Source: Terrimonas rubra
GTDB taxonomy: Bacteria; Bacteroidota; Bacteroidia; Chitinophagales; Chitinophagaceae
Reading direction: 5' to 3'
Assembly: GCF_042686025.1 (NCBI RefSeq)
Contig: NZ_JBHUOZ010000003.1
Coordinates: 1,612,001-1,676,000 of the forward strand
Length of the DNA stretch: 64,000 nt
Shown here: piece after piece, positions 49,721 through 58,711 of the stretch
How positions within the stretch are numbered: position 1 is the stretch's first letter
Layout: the number at the start of each line of letters is the position of its first letter
Translations under genes and position numbers: made by a program
Notes under the pieces: model-generated
The model's input: the letters and a program-made list of their open reading frames with translations, nothing else
What the model was told of the DNA's origin: nothing
Database searches by the model: none

Positions 49721-51814
49721 ATGATTGTTTTGCGCCTGTTCTTTTTATGTTGTATTGTTTCCTTACCCGTTTGTTTATTTGCCCAACCCGCTACTGTTAA
49801 TCCAAAACCATTTGTGATCCCTGCCTTACAGTCATGGCAGGGAAGCCAGGGTAGTTTTGTACTGGGTAATAAAACAAGACTGGTAGCGAATACGGCGCAA
49901 CAGAAACAGTTATTACCTGTGGCCAACCTGTTTGCACGCGACCTGGCGGCCACTACGCAGTTTAAGCCGGTGGTTAGCCCCCTTACCCCCAAAGCCGGTG
50001 ATATTTATATGCAATTACTGACCAATGACACCACATTGGGTGCAGAAGGCTATACGATCAGTATTGATGAGTTCATTACTATTAAAGCCAATACCACCAA
50101 AGGTATTGTATGGGGCACCCGTACACTTTTACAGATATTGGAACAGGACATAACCCATACACATATACCCAAAGGCCGGATCAAAGATGTACCACAATAC
50201 GCGGTAAGAGGGTTTGTACTGGATGCCGGGAGAAAATTTTTTCCTTTGCAATTTTTGAGGGACTATGTAAAGCTGATGTCTTATTATAAGATGAACGATT
50301 TTCATATTCATTTAAACGATAACGGCTTTAAAGATTTTTTTGGTAACAACTGGGACAGTACTTATGCCGCTTTCCGCTTAGAGAGCAGTACCTACCCGGG
50401 ACTTACAGCCAAAGACGGCAGTTATACAAAAAAGGAGTTTAAAGCATTACAGGAAGAAGCGAGGTTGTATGGTGTGAATATTATCCCCGAAATAGATGTG
50501 CCTGCCCATTCGCTGGCCTTTACCAGGTTATTTCCCGAAATAGGCAGTAAACAATATGGCATGGACCACCTGGACCTGGAGAACCCCAAAACCTACGAGG
50601 TTATTGATAATGTTTTTAAGGAATACCTGCAGGGACCTGATCCTGTTTTCAGCGGTGAGACCGTTCATATTGGCACCGATGAATACGCGAAGAAAGAAGC
50701 GGAGCAGTTCAGGAAATTCACAGATCATTATATCCGCCTGGTAGAAAGTTATGGGAAGAAAGTAAGATTATGGGGTGCACTGACCCATGCGGCGGGTAGC
50801 ACACCGGTAAAATCGGAAGGTGTAACCATGAATGCCTGGTATAATGGTTATGCTGATCCCAAAGAAATGATAGCACAGGGTTATGACCTGATCAGCACAC
50901 CGGATGGATGGCTGTATATAGTGCCTGCCGCCGGTTATTACTACGATTATCTGAACCTGAAAAAATTGTACAGGGAGTGGACACCGAACATGATCGGCAA
51001 CCAGACATTTGACCCAAAACACCCACAGGTAAAGGGTGGTGCCTTTGCTGTTTGGAATGACCACCCTGGCAATGGCATTACGGCCAAAGATGTACACCAC
51101 CGGGCTTTCCCGGCCATGCAGGTGCTGGCGCATAAAATGTGGGCCGGCGCTGATACCGTTTTAAAATATGATCAGTTTCATCAGCAGGCTGACAGGATAG
51201 GTGAGGGACCATTGCTAAATGTAATGGGACGCTACAGGTTAAAAGACGCTTTATTGTTGGATTATGATTTTACCAAAGCCAGTACACAACAAACGGTAAA
51301 TAAACTGGTAAAGAACAAGGCCACTATTAATAAGAACGGTTTAAACCTGACCGGTGGCACCAGTTATATACAAACCCCCTTTACAGGTATAGGGTATGAT
51401 TATACTGTATCTTTTACCATAAAAGCTGATGCGGGTAATAAAGCCGGTACGACTATATTTTCATCGGATGATGCCGTGGTAAAACTAATGCAACAGCAAA
51501 CCGGCAAGCTGGGTTTTTCAAGAGAGGGGTATGATTATTATTTTAATTATACGGTGCAGCCGGGTGTATGGACAAAAATTGTTATTACCGGTAACCACAA
51601 GGGTACTTCTTTATATGTGAACGGGCAACTGGTGGAGAAACTGGAAGGCGCTGTAAAAACCTTTCCTAATATCGACAAAAAGAACGCAAAGGTACAGACC
51701 CTGTTTTTCCCCCTGCAATATATAGGTGCTAAAACAAACGCATTTAAAGGCAGTATACAAAAACTACAGGTATTTAATAAAATACTGTCGCCACAGGAGA
51801 TCACCGGCTTATAA
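49721..51814 (+). CDS. Beta-N-acetylhexosaminidase (GH20) with C-terminal LamG domain
   Basis: A 697-residue secreted glycosidase. Signal peptide 1-21 (LFFLCCIVSLPVCLFAQ), an N-terminal GH20b-type domain (about 30-160), and a TIM-barrel catalytic domain (about 165-500) starting YAVRGFVLDAGRKFFPLQFL. The catalytic pair is Asp320-Glu321 in VHIGTDEYAKKEAEQF; family members usually have GGDE, here GTDE. A LamG-like domain closes the protein (about 520-697, YTVSFTIKADAGNKAGTTIF). It removes terminal GlcNAc or GalNAc from glycans, chitin oligomers or peptidoglycan. The dipeptide epimerase downstream makes a wall-recycling role attractive (inference). Confidence 0.92.
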   Translation: MIVLRLFFLCCIVSLPVCLFAQPATVNPKPFVIPALQSWQGSQGSFVLGNKTRLVANTAQQKQLLPVANLFARDLAATTQFKPVVSPLTPKAGDIYMQLLTNDTTLGAEGYTISIDEFITIKANTTKGIVWGTRTLLQILEQDITHTHIPKGRIKDVPQYAVRGFVLDAGRKFFPLQFLRDYVKLMSYYKMNDFHIHLNDNGFKDFFGNNWDSTYAAFRLESSTYPGLTAKDGSYTKKEFKALQEEARLYGVNIIPEIDVPAHSLAFTRLFPEIGSKQYGMDHLDLENPKTYEVIDNVFKEYLQGPDPVFSGETVHIGTDEYAKKEAEQFRKFTDHYIRLVESYGKKVRLWGALTHAAGSTPVKSEGVTMNAWYNGYADPKEMIAQGYDLISTPDGWLYIVPAAGYYYDYLNLKKLYREWTPNMIGNQTFDPKHPQVKGGAFAVWNDHPGNGITAKDVHHRAFPAMQVLAHKMWAGADTVLKYDQFHQQADRIGEGPLLNVMGRYRLKDALLLDYDFTKASTQQTVNKLVKNKATINKNGLNLTGGTSYIQTPFTGIGYDYTVSFTIKADAGNKAGTTIFSSDDAVVKLMQQQTGKLGFSREGYDYYFNYTVQPGVWTKIVITGNHKGTSLYVNGQLVEKLEGAVKTFPNIDKKNAKVQTLFFPLQYIGAKTNAFKGSIQKLQVFNKILSPQEITGL

Positions 51815-51843
51815 TAATTACGGGCAGTTTACGGTGGTAAATT

Positions 51844-51851
51844 TATCTTTG
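51844..51851 (+). promoter_or_regulatory. -7 promoter box TATCTTTG for the epimerase gene
   Basis: Exact TAnnTTTG match 23 nt before the ATG at 51875, giving a leader of about 20 nt. Confidence 0.55.
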
Positions 51852-51874
51852 CAGCCTTATTGTAAATTATAAGT

Positions 51875-52906
51875 ATGAAAGTTAACTGGTATCCGCATAA
51901 TCTGCCGTTTCAGCATCCGTTCACTATTTCCAAAGGAACTAAAACGCATCAACCGTCCCTGGTAGTATCCTTAGAGCAATTTGGCCTCACGGGCTATGGT
52001 GAGGCCCCGGCCATTACTTACTATGATATTACTGTAGAAAAAATGATGGCCGACCTGGAGCTGAAAAAAATGTTCGTAGAAAAGTTTGCGTTTACCGAGC
52101 CTTCGCGTTACTGGCATTACCTGCATCACTTATTACCGAAAAACCCTTTTTTGGTTTGTGCGCTGGATATGGCCGCCTGGGACATGTTTGGTAAATTAAA
52201 AGGCAAACGCCTGGATACTTTATTTGCTAACGAGTTAACGCCTGTGGCTCAGCCACCTATCTGTGATTATACTATTGGTATAGATACTGTAGAAAAGATG
52301 GTGGCCAAAATGAAAGAAAAACCCTGGCCCATTTATAAAATAAAGGTAGGCACCGCCAATGATATAGCTATCGTAAAAGCTTTAAGGGAAAATACCGACG
52401 CCGTGTTAAGGGTGGATGCCAATGCCGGCTGGGACCTGGATACAGCCCTGGCACTTATACCACAGTTAAAAGAATTAGGCGTAGAACTCATTGAACAGCC
52501 CCTGGCCAAAGATAACTGGGAGGGTATGAAAGTATTGTTTGAAAGATCGTCCCTTCCTTTATATGCCGATGAAGCCTGTGTGTTTGAGCAGGATGTGGAA
52601 AAATGCGCCGGTCATTTTCATGGCATTAATATCAAACTGACCAAATGCAGCGGTATAACGCCTGCCTTACGCATGATTAAAAAAGCACGTGAATTAAACC
52701 TTTCCGTGATGGTGGGCAGTATGAACGAATCTACGGTAGGTTCGGCCGCTATTGCACACCTGATACCTTATATTGATCATGTGGACATGGATGGGCCTTT
52801 GTTACTGGCAAAAGATATTGCCACGGGGATAGCATATGATATGGGTAAAGTGATCTACGGCAACGGACCGGGATTGGGAATTGTGTACAAAGGGAATGAA
52901 GAATGA
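51875..52906 (+). CDS. Dipeptide epimerase (enolase superfamily, L-Ala-D/L-Glu epimerase type)
   Basis: A 343-residue muconate-lactonizing subgroup enzyme. The capping domain (HPFTISKGTKTHQPSLVVSL) precedes a barrel with the acid/base lysine pair: KxK in PIYKIKVGTAND (about residues 152-157) and the second Lys in INIKLTKCSGITPALRM (about 255). Metal ligands Asp, Glu and Asp lie in RVDANAGWD, ELIEQPLAKDNWE and YADEAC. The family interconverts L-Ala-D-Glu and L-Ala-L-Glu from murein peptides. The specificity for Ala-Glu is assumed, as related epimerases act on other dipeptides. Confidence 0.92.
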   Translation: MKVNWYPHNLPFQHPFTISKGTKTHQPSLVVSLEQFGLTGYGEAPAITYYDITVEKMMADLELKKMFVEKFAFTEPSRYWHYLHHLLPKNPFLVCALDMAAWDMFGKLKGKRLDTLFANELTPVAQPPICDYTIGIDTVEKMVAKMKEKPWPIYKIKVGTANDIAIVKALRENTDAVLRVDANAGWDLDTALALIPQLKELGVELIEQPLAKDNWEGMKVLFERSSLPLYADEACVFEQDVEKCAGHFHGINIKLTKCSGITPALRMIKKARELNLSVMVGSMNESTVGSAAIAHLIPYIDHVDMDGPLLLAKDIATGIAYDMGKVIYGNGPGLGIVYKGNEE

Positions 52907-52950
52907 TGAGTTATGAATGATGAATTGAGAATTAGGAATTACAAGGAGGT

Positions 52951-53152
52951 TTCATCTGCGAAAATCTGCGGACCTATCACCATTATCTGCGGGAAAAAAC
53001 CGGCACTTAACTACAGTATATAAACAGTTTTTTAAAGTACTAGATCACAGTTGTTTTGTAAACAAGCAAAACGTTCATCTGCGAAAATCTGCGGACCAAT
53101 CATTCTTATCTGCGGGAAAAAAACGGTGTTTAACTATTTCAGATAAACAGTT
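52951..53152. repeat. Two direct copies of an about 80-bp REP-like element, 123-bp period
   Basis: Copies at 52951-53031 and 53074-53152 both start TTCATCTGCGAAAATCTGCG and continue with TTATCTGCGGGAAAAAA, TTAACTA and ATAAACAGTTT. The CTGCG motifs are shared with the array at 19745-20070, but the units differ in layout. Confidence 0.8.
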
Positions 53153-53317
53153 TCCCCAACAGGAAGTATATTATATCTTCATTAAAAGCTGTTTCCTAAT
53201 CGGCATTATTGGCAGGAAATAAAATTAAAATAAGTTTTAAGCAACTATTTCCTTGTTAAATCGCCCGGTAAAAAGCCCCGTTCACCCATTTTAGCATCAT
53301 TTTCCAGTTTAAAACGA

Positions 53318-53325
53318 TACATTTG
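53318..53325 (+). promoter_or_regulatory. -7 promoter box TACATTTG for signal peptidase I
   Basis: Exact TAnnTTTG match 20 nt before the ATG at 53346, leader about 17 nt. Confidence 0.55.
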
Positions 53326-53345
53326 TTGGCTAAAAAAACAGGTTC

Positions 53346-54950
53346 ATGCCAGTACAGGATATATTGATAGTTTATTTGATCAGCATTCTTTTAGTTTTTT
53401 TACCATCATACGGTTTATCAAAATTATTTCCCAAAGCAGGGCAGGAAGCCTGGAAGGCTTATGTTCCCTTTTATAATACCTGGGTAATGCAGGAGATAGC
53501 GGGCCGTCCGAAGCACTGGGTGTTCTGGCAATTTATCCCGGTAGTAGGCTGGTTTATTACACCTGGTATCTTTATTGAGTTTGCCAAAGTATTTAACCGT
53601 TTTTCGTTTTTAGAACATATCTGTGCCTCCTTATTTGCGCCGTTTTATTTTCCCTGGTTGGCCCAGAAAGTAGATGCTGCTGCAAAAGACACCGGCAAAA
53701 AATACGGCAAGGATTATATAGCCCGTTTTATTGGGCCGGAAGCAGTACGTAAACATAAAAAAGCCGCCTGGCGTGAATGGGTGGACGCTGCCATTTTTGC
53801 CATTGTTGCGGCAACCCTCATCCGTACTTTTATTTTTGAAGCCTATACCATTCCTACCAGTTCAATGGAAAAAACCTTACTGGTAAAAGACTTTTTATTT
53901 GTAAGTAAACTAAGTTACGGTACCCGTATTCCCAATACACCCTTATCCGTTCCTTTCCTGCACAATTATATGCCGGGCAGTAGCGGTTACAAATCATACT
54001 CTACGGCTATTGAAATACCTTACCGTCGCTGGTTTGCCTCACCGGTTAAGCGTAATGACAATGTGGTATTTAACTATCCTGAGGGAGATACGGTGATCAA
54101 CCGGCCGGATTTTCAATCCGCACAACCTTATTATGATATCATCAGAAACCTGGATGGTACTTTCAATGATCAGACACGTCAGCAGATACTCTCCAACCCC
54201 GATTACCCGATTGCCGTACACCCGGTGGATAAAACGGATAATTATATTAAACGTTGTGTGGGCATTGCGGGTGACAGCATAAAAATTGTGAACGGTATTT
54301 TATATGTCAACAATGAACCGGCTTTTGTTTCTCCCACATCGGCCACTTACTATACTTTCAGTTCAGTAAATAATGTGGCTATCGGCACCGATTATTTAAC
54401 AGATGCCGGTATCCGCTTAAACCAGAACGACGGGATGAACGATTTTATGGGACCACAGGGTAACAGCACTGAGTATAAGATCAACCTGACCCTAACGGAG
54501 CTGGAGATATTGAAAAAACTCCCCCTGGTAAATGCGGCTTCCATTAAAAAGGAAATTGACCCTGACGGCATTTACGCCACTTTTCCACAGGACACCACCT
54601 ACTTTAAAAACTCCAGGGATAATTTTGAGCAGATATGGATACCTAAAAAAGGAGGCACAGTACAGTTAACGCCTAAAAACATGGCTTTATATCGCCGTGC
54701 TATTGGCTTTTATGAGCATAATAAACTGGAAGAAAGAGGAGGTAAAGTGTTTATTAACGGGCAGGAAGCCACTACTTATACCTTTAAAATGGATTATTAC
54801 TGGATGATGGGGGATAACCGCCATAAATCGCAGGACAGCCGTTACTGGGGCTTTGTACCCGAAGACCGGATCGTAGGCAAGGCCTGGATGATCTGGTTCA
54901 GCTGGGAAAACGGACCACGATGGAAACGGTTGTTTAACATCATAAAATAA
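53346..54950 (+). CDS. lepB: Signal peptidase I (long Bacteroidota form)
   Basis: A 534-residue membrane peptidase that removes Sec signal peptides. An N-terminal multi-helix region (about residues 1-110) is extra compared with the E. coli enzyme (324 residues). One more helix (WVDAAIFAIVAATLIRTFIF) leads to box B with catalytic Ser173 (YTIPTSSMEKTLL). Catalytic Lys302 lies in DNYIKRCVGIAGDSIKI and box E reads MMGDNRHKSQDSRYWGFVP. The roughly 120 residues between Ser and Lys and the further insert before box E are typical of this clade. It has its own promoter box and terminator. Confidence 0.95.
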   Translation: MPVQDILIVYLISILLVFLPSYGLSKLFPKAGQEAWKAYVPFYNTWVMQEIAGRPKHWVFWQFIPVVGWFITPGIFIEFAKVFNRFSFLEHICASLFAPFYFPWLAQKVDAAAKDTGKKYGKDYIARFIGPEAVRKHKKAAWREWVDAAIFAIVAATLIRTFIFEAYTIPTSSMEKTLLVKDFLFVSKLSYGTRIPNTPLSVPFLHNYMPGSSGYKSYSTAIEIPYRRWFASPVKRNDNVVFNYPEGDTVINRPDFQSAQPYYDIIRNLDGTFNDQTRQQILSNPDYPIAVHPVDKTDNYIKRCVGIAGDSIKIVNGILYVNNEPAFVSPTSATYYTFSSVNNVAIGTDYLTDAGIRLNQNDGMNDFMGPQGNSTEYKINLTLTELEILKKLPLVNAASIKKEIDPDGIYATFPQDTTYFKNSRDNFEQIWIPKKGGTVQLTPKNMALYRRAIGFYEHNKLEERGGKVFINGQEATTYTFKMDYYWMMGDNRHKSQDSRYWGFVPEDRIVGKAWMIWFSWENGPRWKRLFNIIK

Positions 54951-54962
54951 GTTACCTTTAAC

Positions 54963-54986
54963 TGCCCCTTTCACAGGGGCATTTTT
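54963..54986 (+). terminator. Rho-independent terminator of lepB
   Basis: Stem TGCCCC/GGGGCA with a 7-nt loop and a T5 run, 12 nt after the stop codon. Confidence 0.85.
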
Positions 54987-55010
54987 GTCTTTTAAACCTT
55001 TGTTTACAGT

Positions 55011-55499
55011 ATGGAAAAAAAACAGATCGCCTTTACATACGAGTTATATACGAATAGTGAGGAATTAACACCACAGGATCAAAACCTGTTAAACCAGGCC
55101 CGCCGGGTAACGGAACAGGCCTATGCCCCTTACTCACAGTTTCATGTGGGTGCTGCCGCCTTACTGGCCAATGGCGAGCTAATTACCGGCACCAACCAGG
55201 AGAATGCCGCTTATCCCGTTACTATCTGTGCCGAGCGGGTTTTACTGGGTATTGCGGCCATGTTACACCCCGATACGCCTATTGAGACCTTGGCTATCTC
55301 TTTCTCCTCCGAACACCGCGATGCCGCACACCCCATATCACCCTGTGGTATGTGCCGGCAGGCTTTGCTGGAATACGAAGGTCGTATGCAGCAACCCATC
55401 CGTATTATACTCTCGGGCCAAAGCGGGCAGGTATATATTATTGAAACGGCAAAACAGTTATTGCCCTTTGCCTTTACCAGCAGCGAGTTAAAAGATTAA
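55011..55499 (+). CDS. cdd: Cytidine deaminase
   Basis: A 162-residue tetrameric-type cytidine deaminase, converting cytidine and deoxycytidine to uridine in pyrimidine salvage. Motifs are YAPYSQFHVGAAALLANGEL, substrate-binding NQENAAYPVTICAERV with zinc ligand Cys73 and catalytic Glu75, and PCGMCRQAL with zinc ligands Cys112 and Cys115. The length is slightly above the usual 130-140 because of a short N-terminal extension. It is monocistronic. Confidence 0.96.
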   Translation: MEKKQIAFTYELYTNSEELTPQDQNLLNQARRVTEQAYAPYSQFHVGAAALLANGELITGTNQENAAYPVTICAERVLLGIAAMLHPDTPIETLAISFSSEHRDAAHPISPCGMCRQALLEYEGRMQQPIRIILSGQSGQVYIIETAKQLLPFAFTSSELKD

Positions 55500-55504
55500 T
55501 GAAG

Positions 55505-55668
55505 CCTAGTTATGAATGATGAGTTATGAATTATGAATGTTGAATTATGAGTTATGAATAACAATGAAGGTGCAAACTTTCTGACTTTCGGTCTTCCCAA
55601 CTTCCCGACTTTCCGTCTTCCTGACTTTCGAACTTACAGTCTTACTGACTTCCTGACTTCCTCCAATA
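55505..55668. repeat. Low-complexity repeats: ATGAATTATGA units and CTGACTTTC units
   Basis: 55505-55560 is a run of imperfect 8-9-bp units of the type GAGTTATGAATT. 55575-55668 is a run of imperfect pyrimidine-rich units such as CTGACTTTCGGTCTTCC and CGACTTTCCGTCTTCC (period about 17-18 bp). Similar pieces occur at 11645-11775, 52907-52940 and 58610-58685. A 91-codon frame at 55554-55829 is made of these repeats and is not a gene. Confidence 0.65.
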
Positions 55669-55671
55669 ACC

Positions 55672-57030
55672 TTAAATCACTTTATGCTTCCACTTGCCAC
55701 TACGCAAATACATATACGATAATAAAAATAATAAACTCCAGTATAACAATTCCGAACCCCAGGCCCATACCAGCGACAGGTGATACACGTGTAACACCAG
55801 GTAAATATATAAGCTATATACAGCGATAGTCACCAACTCAATTGCCAGGTTCACCTTTGTATTGGCCGTACCGGTAACACCATTTAGCCAGACAGTTCCC
55901 ACCGACATCATCAATAAGCCGATAGAAACGATCCGTAACACCGGTGTGGCATCAGCTATAAAATCGGGTCCCTGCCCGTAAATGGATAAAACAAGATGCG
56001 GGAAGATATTAATGAGTACACACATCACCAGCGTAAAACTAAAACTCAGGCGGGCAATCTTACTGATAATATACAATACCAGTTCCTTCTTTCCCTGCCC
56101 GATAATATTACTCACCATGGCATTACTGGTATTAGCAAAGGCCCACATAAAAATGCCAAATACGCCAAACATATTCCGGATGGCGTTACTGATGGCCAGC
56201 GGCCGCGGACCATGCTTTTCAATTAACAGGTAAAACAATAACCAGGCGCCTACACTTAATACAAACTGCAATACCAAGGGAGATGATTGTTTAAAAATTA
56301 AACCTGCCGTTTGCGGTCTGAATTTTAAATAACTGAACAGGCTAAACTGCCGGTTAAACTTTTTATAATGTATAAGGCCCAGTACTATGGCAAGTCCTGT
56401 TATTTCGGCACATACAGAAGCTATGGCCGCCCCGTTAAACCCAATGGCATTAAAACCAAACCTGCCGTATATTAAAGCATAATCTAAAAATATATTCAAT
56501 ACCGCTTCTACAAAAAACGCATACTTCAGGTACTTACTGTTATTGGTACCTACCAGCATGGCATTACACATCTGGAACAGGTATAAAAACGGTAAACCCA
56601 ATATCCGGATCAGCGAGAACTCAATAGCATCTTTACGGATGGCCTCATTCTGTATCACCGCCCCAAAAAAATAGGGTGCCGCCAGGTAACATAATAAAAT
56701 ACTGAAAGCCGCAAAAAGCAGGGCAATCCAGACAGACTGGGAGAATAACAGGCCAATATCATGACGGCGGTTTTCCCCGGCACGGCGGGCAATCAGTGCC
56801 TGCAGGCCACTGTTGAGGCCATTACCTACCAGGGCAAACACCAGGTAATACACACCGGTAATGCCCGCAGCACCCAGCTCCAGCTCGCCCAGGCCGCCCA
56901 AAAAAATGGTATTGGCCACAAAATTGATCTGTGGTACCAGCAGGGCCAGCGAAATAGGCATGGCAATTTTTAATATCTGCCGGTTGCTGGTGCCTACCCG
57001 TAAATCGTTATGTGGTGCTATGCCTGCCAT
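55672..57030 (-). CDS. MATE family efflux transporter
   Basis: A 452-residue multidrug and toxic compound extrusion protein with twelve predicted helices. Family segments include ILKIAMPISLALLVPQINFV at the N-terminus, GNGLNSGLQALIARRAGE (the MATE NGxxxGxxxxxAR-like loop) and the pseudo-symmetric second half IRNMFGVFGIFMWAFANTSNAM. It exports cationic compounds by Na+ or H+ antiport; the substrate is unknown. ATG 57030 was chosen over 57060 because a -7 box (57042-57049) lies between them. Confidence 0.92.
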   Translation of the reverse strand: MAGIAPHNDLRVGTSNRQILKIAMPISLALLVPQINFVANTIFLGGLGELELGAAGITGVYYLVFALVGNGLNSGLQALIARRAGENRRHDIGLLFSQSVWIALLFAAFSILLCYLAAPYFFGAVIQNEAIRKDAIEFSLIRILGLPFLYLFQMCNAMLVGTNNSKYLKYAFFVEAVLNIFLDYALIYGRFGFNAIGFNGAAIASVCAEITGLAIVLGLIHYKKFNRQFSLFSYLKFRPQTAGLIFKQSSPLVLQFVLSVGAWLLFYLLIEKHGPRPLAISNAIRNMFGVFGIFMWAFANTSNAMVSNIIGQGKKELVLYIISKIARLSFSFTLVMCVLINIFPHLVLSIYGQGPDFIADATPVLRIVSIGLLMMSVGTVWLNGVTGTANTKVNLAIELVTIAVYSLYIYLVLHVYHLSLVWAWGSELLYWSLLFLLSYMYLRSGKWKHKVI

Positions 57031-57041
57031 AAAAAAGGCAA

Positions 57042-57049
57042 CAAAGCTA
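57042..57049 (-). promoter_or_regulatory. -7 promoter box TAGCTTTG for the MATE gene
   Basis: Exact TAnnTTTG match on the minus strand, 11 nt upstream of the ATG, so the leader is only about 7 nt. Confidence 0.55.
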
Positions 57050-57154
57050 CGGCAAAGCATTCATTCCCCATGTTTTATTATTGTATCCATTTGTACTATT
57101 TGTACCGCCCTAATGGGTATTTTTTGTTAACATTGCAGCTGAAAACGAGCAGAT

Positions 57155-57979
57155 TTGAACCAGATATATAGCATAAAAAACAATAAAGAAGTAGCAGTAA
57201 AAGAGCAGGCGCTGGCATTGTGCGTAGGCAAAACTTTTTTAGGTTTCTCCATTACCGGTCATGATGGGGCTGTACTGCAATCGCTGGCCTGGCATACCGG
57301 CACTGTAGTGGACAAAAAAACAATTGCTGATTTTTTTGATACCTATCCCGAATTATCAACCGGTTTTTCGCAGGTAAAAATTGCCTATAATTTTCCGCAG
57401 AACATATTGGTGCCCTTTAAATTTTATAAAGAAGAGGAGAGCGGGCAGTTATTAAAAAAGCTTCACCTGGTAAGCAATTTTGATATTATTTCCAATGACC
57501 GCATTGCCGGCTGGCAGATCTGTAATGTATTTGCCGTACCGGAGGAAATTTACCTGGCCATTAAAAACAAATTTCCGCAGGCGCAATATGTGCATCAGCA
57601 TACGGTAAGCATTCACCAGTTGACCAACCTGCCGGGCAACGGCAGTTTACAGGTAAACTTTGGTGGCACTGAGTTCAGTGTGGTGGCCGAAAACGACGGG
57701 CAATTATTACTGGCACAAACGTATACTTATAAAACGCCGGCCGATGTATTACTGCAGCTATTATCCTGCTGCCAGCAATACAACCTGGAACAGGAAAAAG
57801 TAAAACTGGTTCTCTCCGGTTTAATTACGCAGGAATCGGCCCTGTATAAAGAGCTGTACCAATACTTCATCCATATCGACTTTGCCGCGGTTAACGGCTG
57901 GCAATTCAGCGATACGGAAGAAAATTACCCCGCGCATTTTTTCACTCCTTTAAACCAATTGGCCACATGCGTATTATAG
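57155..57979 (+). CDS. DUF3822 family protein (TTG start)
   Basis: A 274-residue Bacteroidota protein of the DUF3822 family, with an actin/ASKHA-like pattern of strands (LALCVGKTFLGFSITGHDG, SLQVNFGGTEFSVVAENDGQ, KVKLVLSGLITQESALY). It begins with TTG at 57155; no earlier ATG fits, and the next Met is far inside. In many Bacteroidota it is paired with rsmD as here: its last 13 nt overlap the rsmD start. Its function is unknown; the constant pairing suggests a link to ribosome maturation (inference). Confidence 0.85.
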   Translation: MNQIYSIKNNKEVAVKEQALALCVGKTFLGFSITGHDGAVLQSLAWHTGTVVDKKTIADFFDTYPELSTGFSQVKIAYNFPQNILVPFKFYKEEESGQLLKKLHLVSNFDIISNDRIAGWQICNVFAVPEEIYLAIKNKFPQAQYVHQHTVSIHQLTNLPGNGSLQVNFGGTEFSVVAENDGQLLLAQTYTYKTPADVLLQLLSCCQQYNLEQEKVKLVLSGLITQESALYKELYQYFIHIDFAAVNGWQFSDTEENYPAHFFTPLNQLATCVL

Positions 57980-58503
57980 CCGGCGAGTATGGCGGACGTA
58001 AGTTTAACCCGCCTTCCAAAATGCCTTATACCCGTCCTACTACCGATATTGCCAAGGAAGGACTATTTAATGTACTGCAGCACCAGCTGGACATGGAAGG
58101 CCTTAAAACCCTTGACCTCTTTGGCGGCACCGGTAATATCAGCTACGAACTGGCTTCACGTGGTGCAGAAGATCTTACCCTGGTAGAAAAGGATAACAAC
58201 ATGTTCGCCTTTATCAAAAAAACCATAGAACAATTAAACATTCCGGGCATTAAACCTGTTAAAATGGATGTGTTCAAGTACATACAGCAATGCACCGAGC
58301 AATACGACTTTATTTTTGCCGGCCCGCCGTATGCACTCACCACCATTGATGAATTACCCAAACAGATCATAGAAAAAAAATTGCTTAAACCCGGCGGTAT
58401 ATTTGTGCTGGAACATACGCCCCGCAACGATTATAAGACTTTTGAAGGCTATAAAATGGAAAAGAACTACGGCACCACCATCTTTTCTTTTTTTACCGTT
58501 TAA
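57967..58503 (+). CDS. rsmD: 16S rRNA (guanine(966)-N(2))-methyltransferase RsmD, DPPY motif altered
   Basis: A 178-residue RsmD homologue: MRIIAGEYGGRKFNPPSK at the N-terminus, TRPTTDIAKEGLFNVL, motif I LDLFGGTGNISYELASRGA and VEKDNNMFAFIKK. The catalytic motif IV is FIFAGPPYALTTIDELP: Gly119 stands where the family has Asp (DPPY/F), a change explained by one base (GAC to GGC). The rest is intact and the length is normal. The enzyme makes m2G966 in 16S rRNA; activity may be reduced or lost. It overlaps the DUF3822 gene by 13 nt. Confidence 0.9.
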   Translation: MRIIAGEYGGRKFNPPSKMPYTRPTTDIAKEGLFNVLQHQLDMEGLKTLDLFGGTGNISYELASRGAEDLTLVEKDNNMFAFIKKTIEQLNIPGIKPVKMDVFKYIQQCTEQYDFIFAGPPYALTTIDELPKQIIEKKLLKPGGIFVLEHTPRNDYKTFEGYKMEKNYGTTIFSFFTV

Positions 58504-58690
58504 TTTTTTGTTACCAGCTGCACCGCTTTGCTCATCAGTCGTTGCGTCGCACACTTGTACGTCCGGTAAGGCTATTGAACAGTAGAAAGCCAGAATAGAG
58601 AAAGACGGGGATACCGAAAGTCAGTAGATAGTAAGTTAACAAGTCCTTTGTCATTCATAACTCATCGTTCATAATTCATAATTCTCCAGT
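58501..58690. repeat. Dispersed repeat and AT-rich repeats between rsmD and the MTHFS operon
   Basis: 58501-58560 (TTACCAGCTGCA ... TCGTTGCGTCGCACA) is a copy of the element also seen at 866-963 (minus) and 32684-32740. 58650-58685 consists of TTCATAACTCATCG-like AT repeats. Confidence 0.6.
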
Positions 58691-58711
58691 ATGAACCATT
58701 AACCACTCCTC

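Larger units (their letters stand above)
52907..53345. other. 439-bp intergenic region with two REP-like direct repeats
   Basis: No gene. An AT-rich GAATGATGAATTGAGAATTA stretch at 52907-52940 is followed by two direct repeats (separate entry) and the signal peptidase promoter at 53318-53325. Confidence 0.7.

Noticed and set aside
49399..49992. 197-codon open frame on the minus strand
   Set aside because: Most of it lies antisense to the start of the hexosaminidase gene, the composition is Cys/Pro-rich as in shadow frames, and there is no signal peptide or recognised domain. The last 45 codons lie in free DNA but are not enough to support a gene.
55554..55829. 91-codon plus-strand frame rich in FRLPDF-type units
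   Set aside because: The repeated protein pattern only mirrors the CTGACTTTC DNA repeat, and the rest is antisense to the MATE gene.
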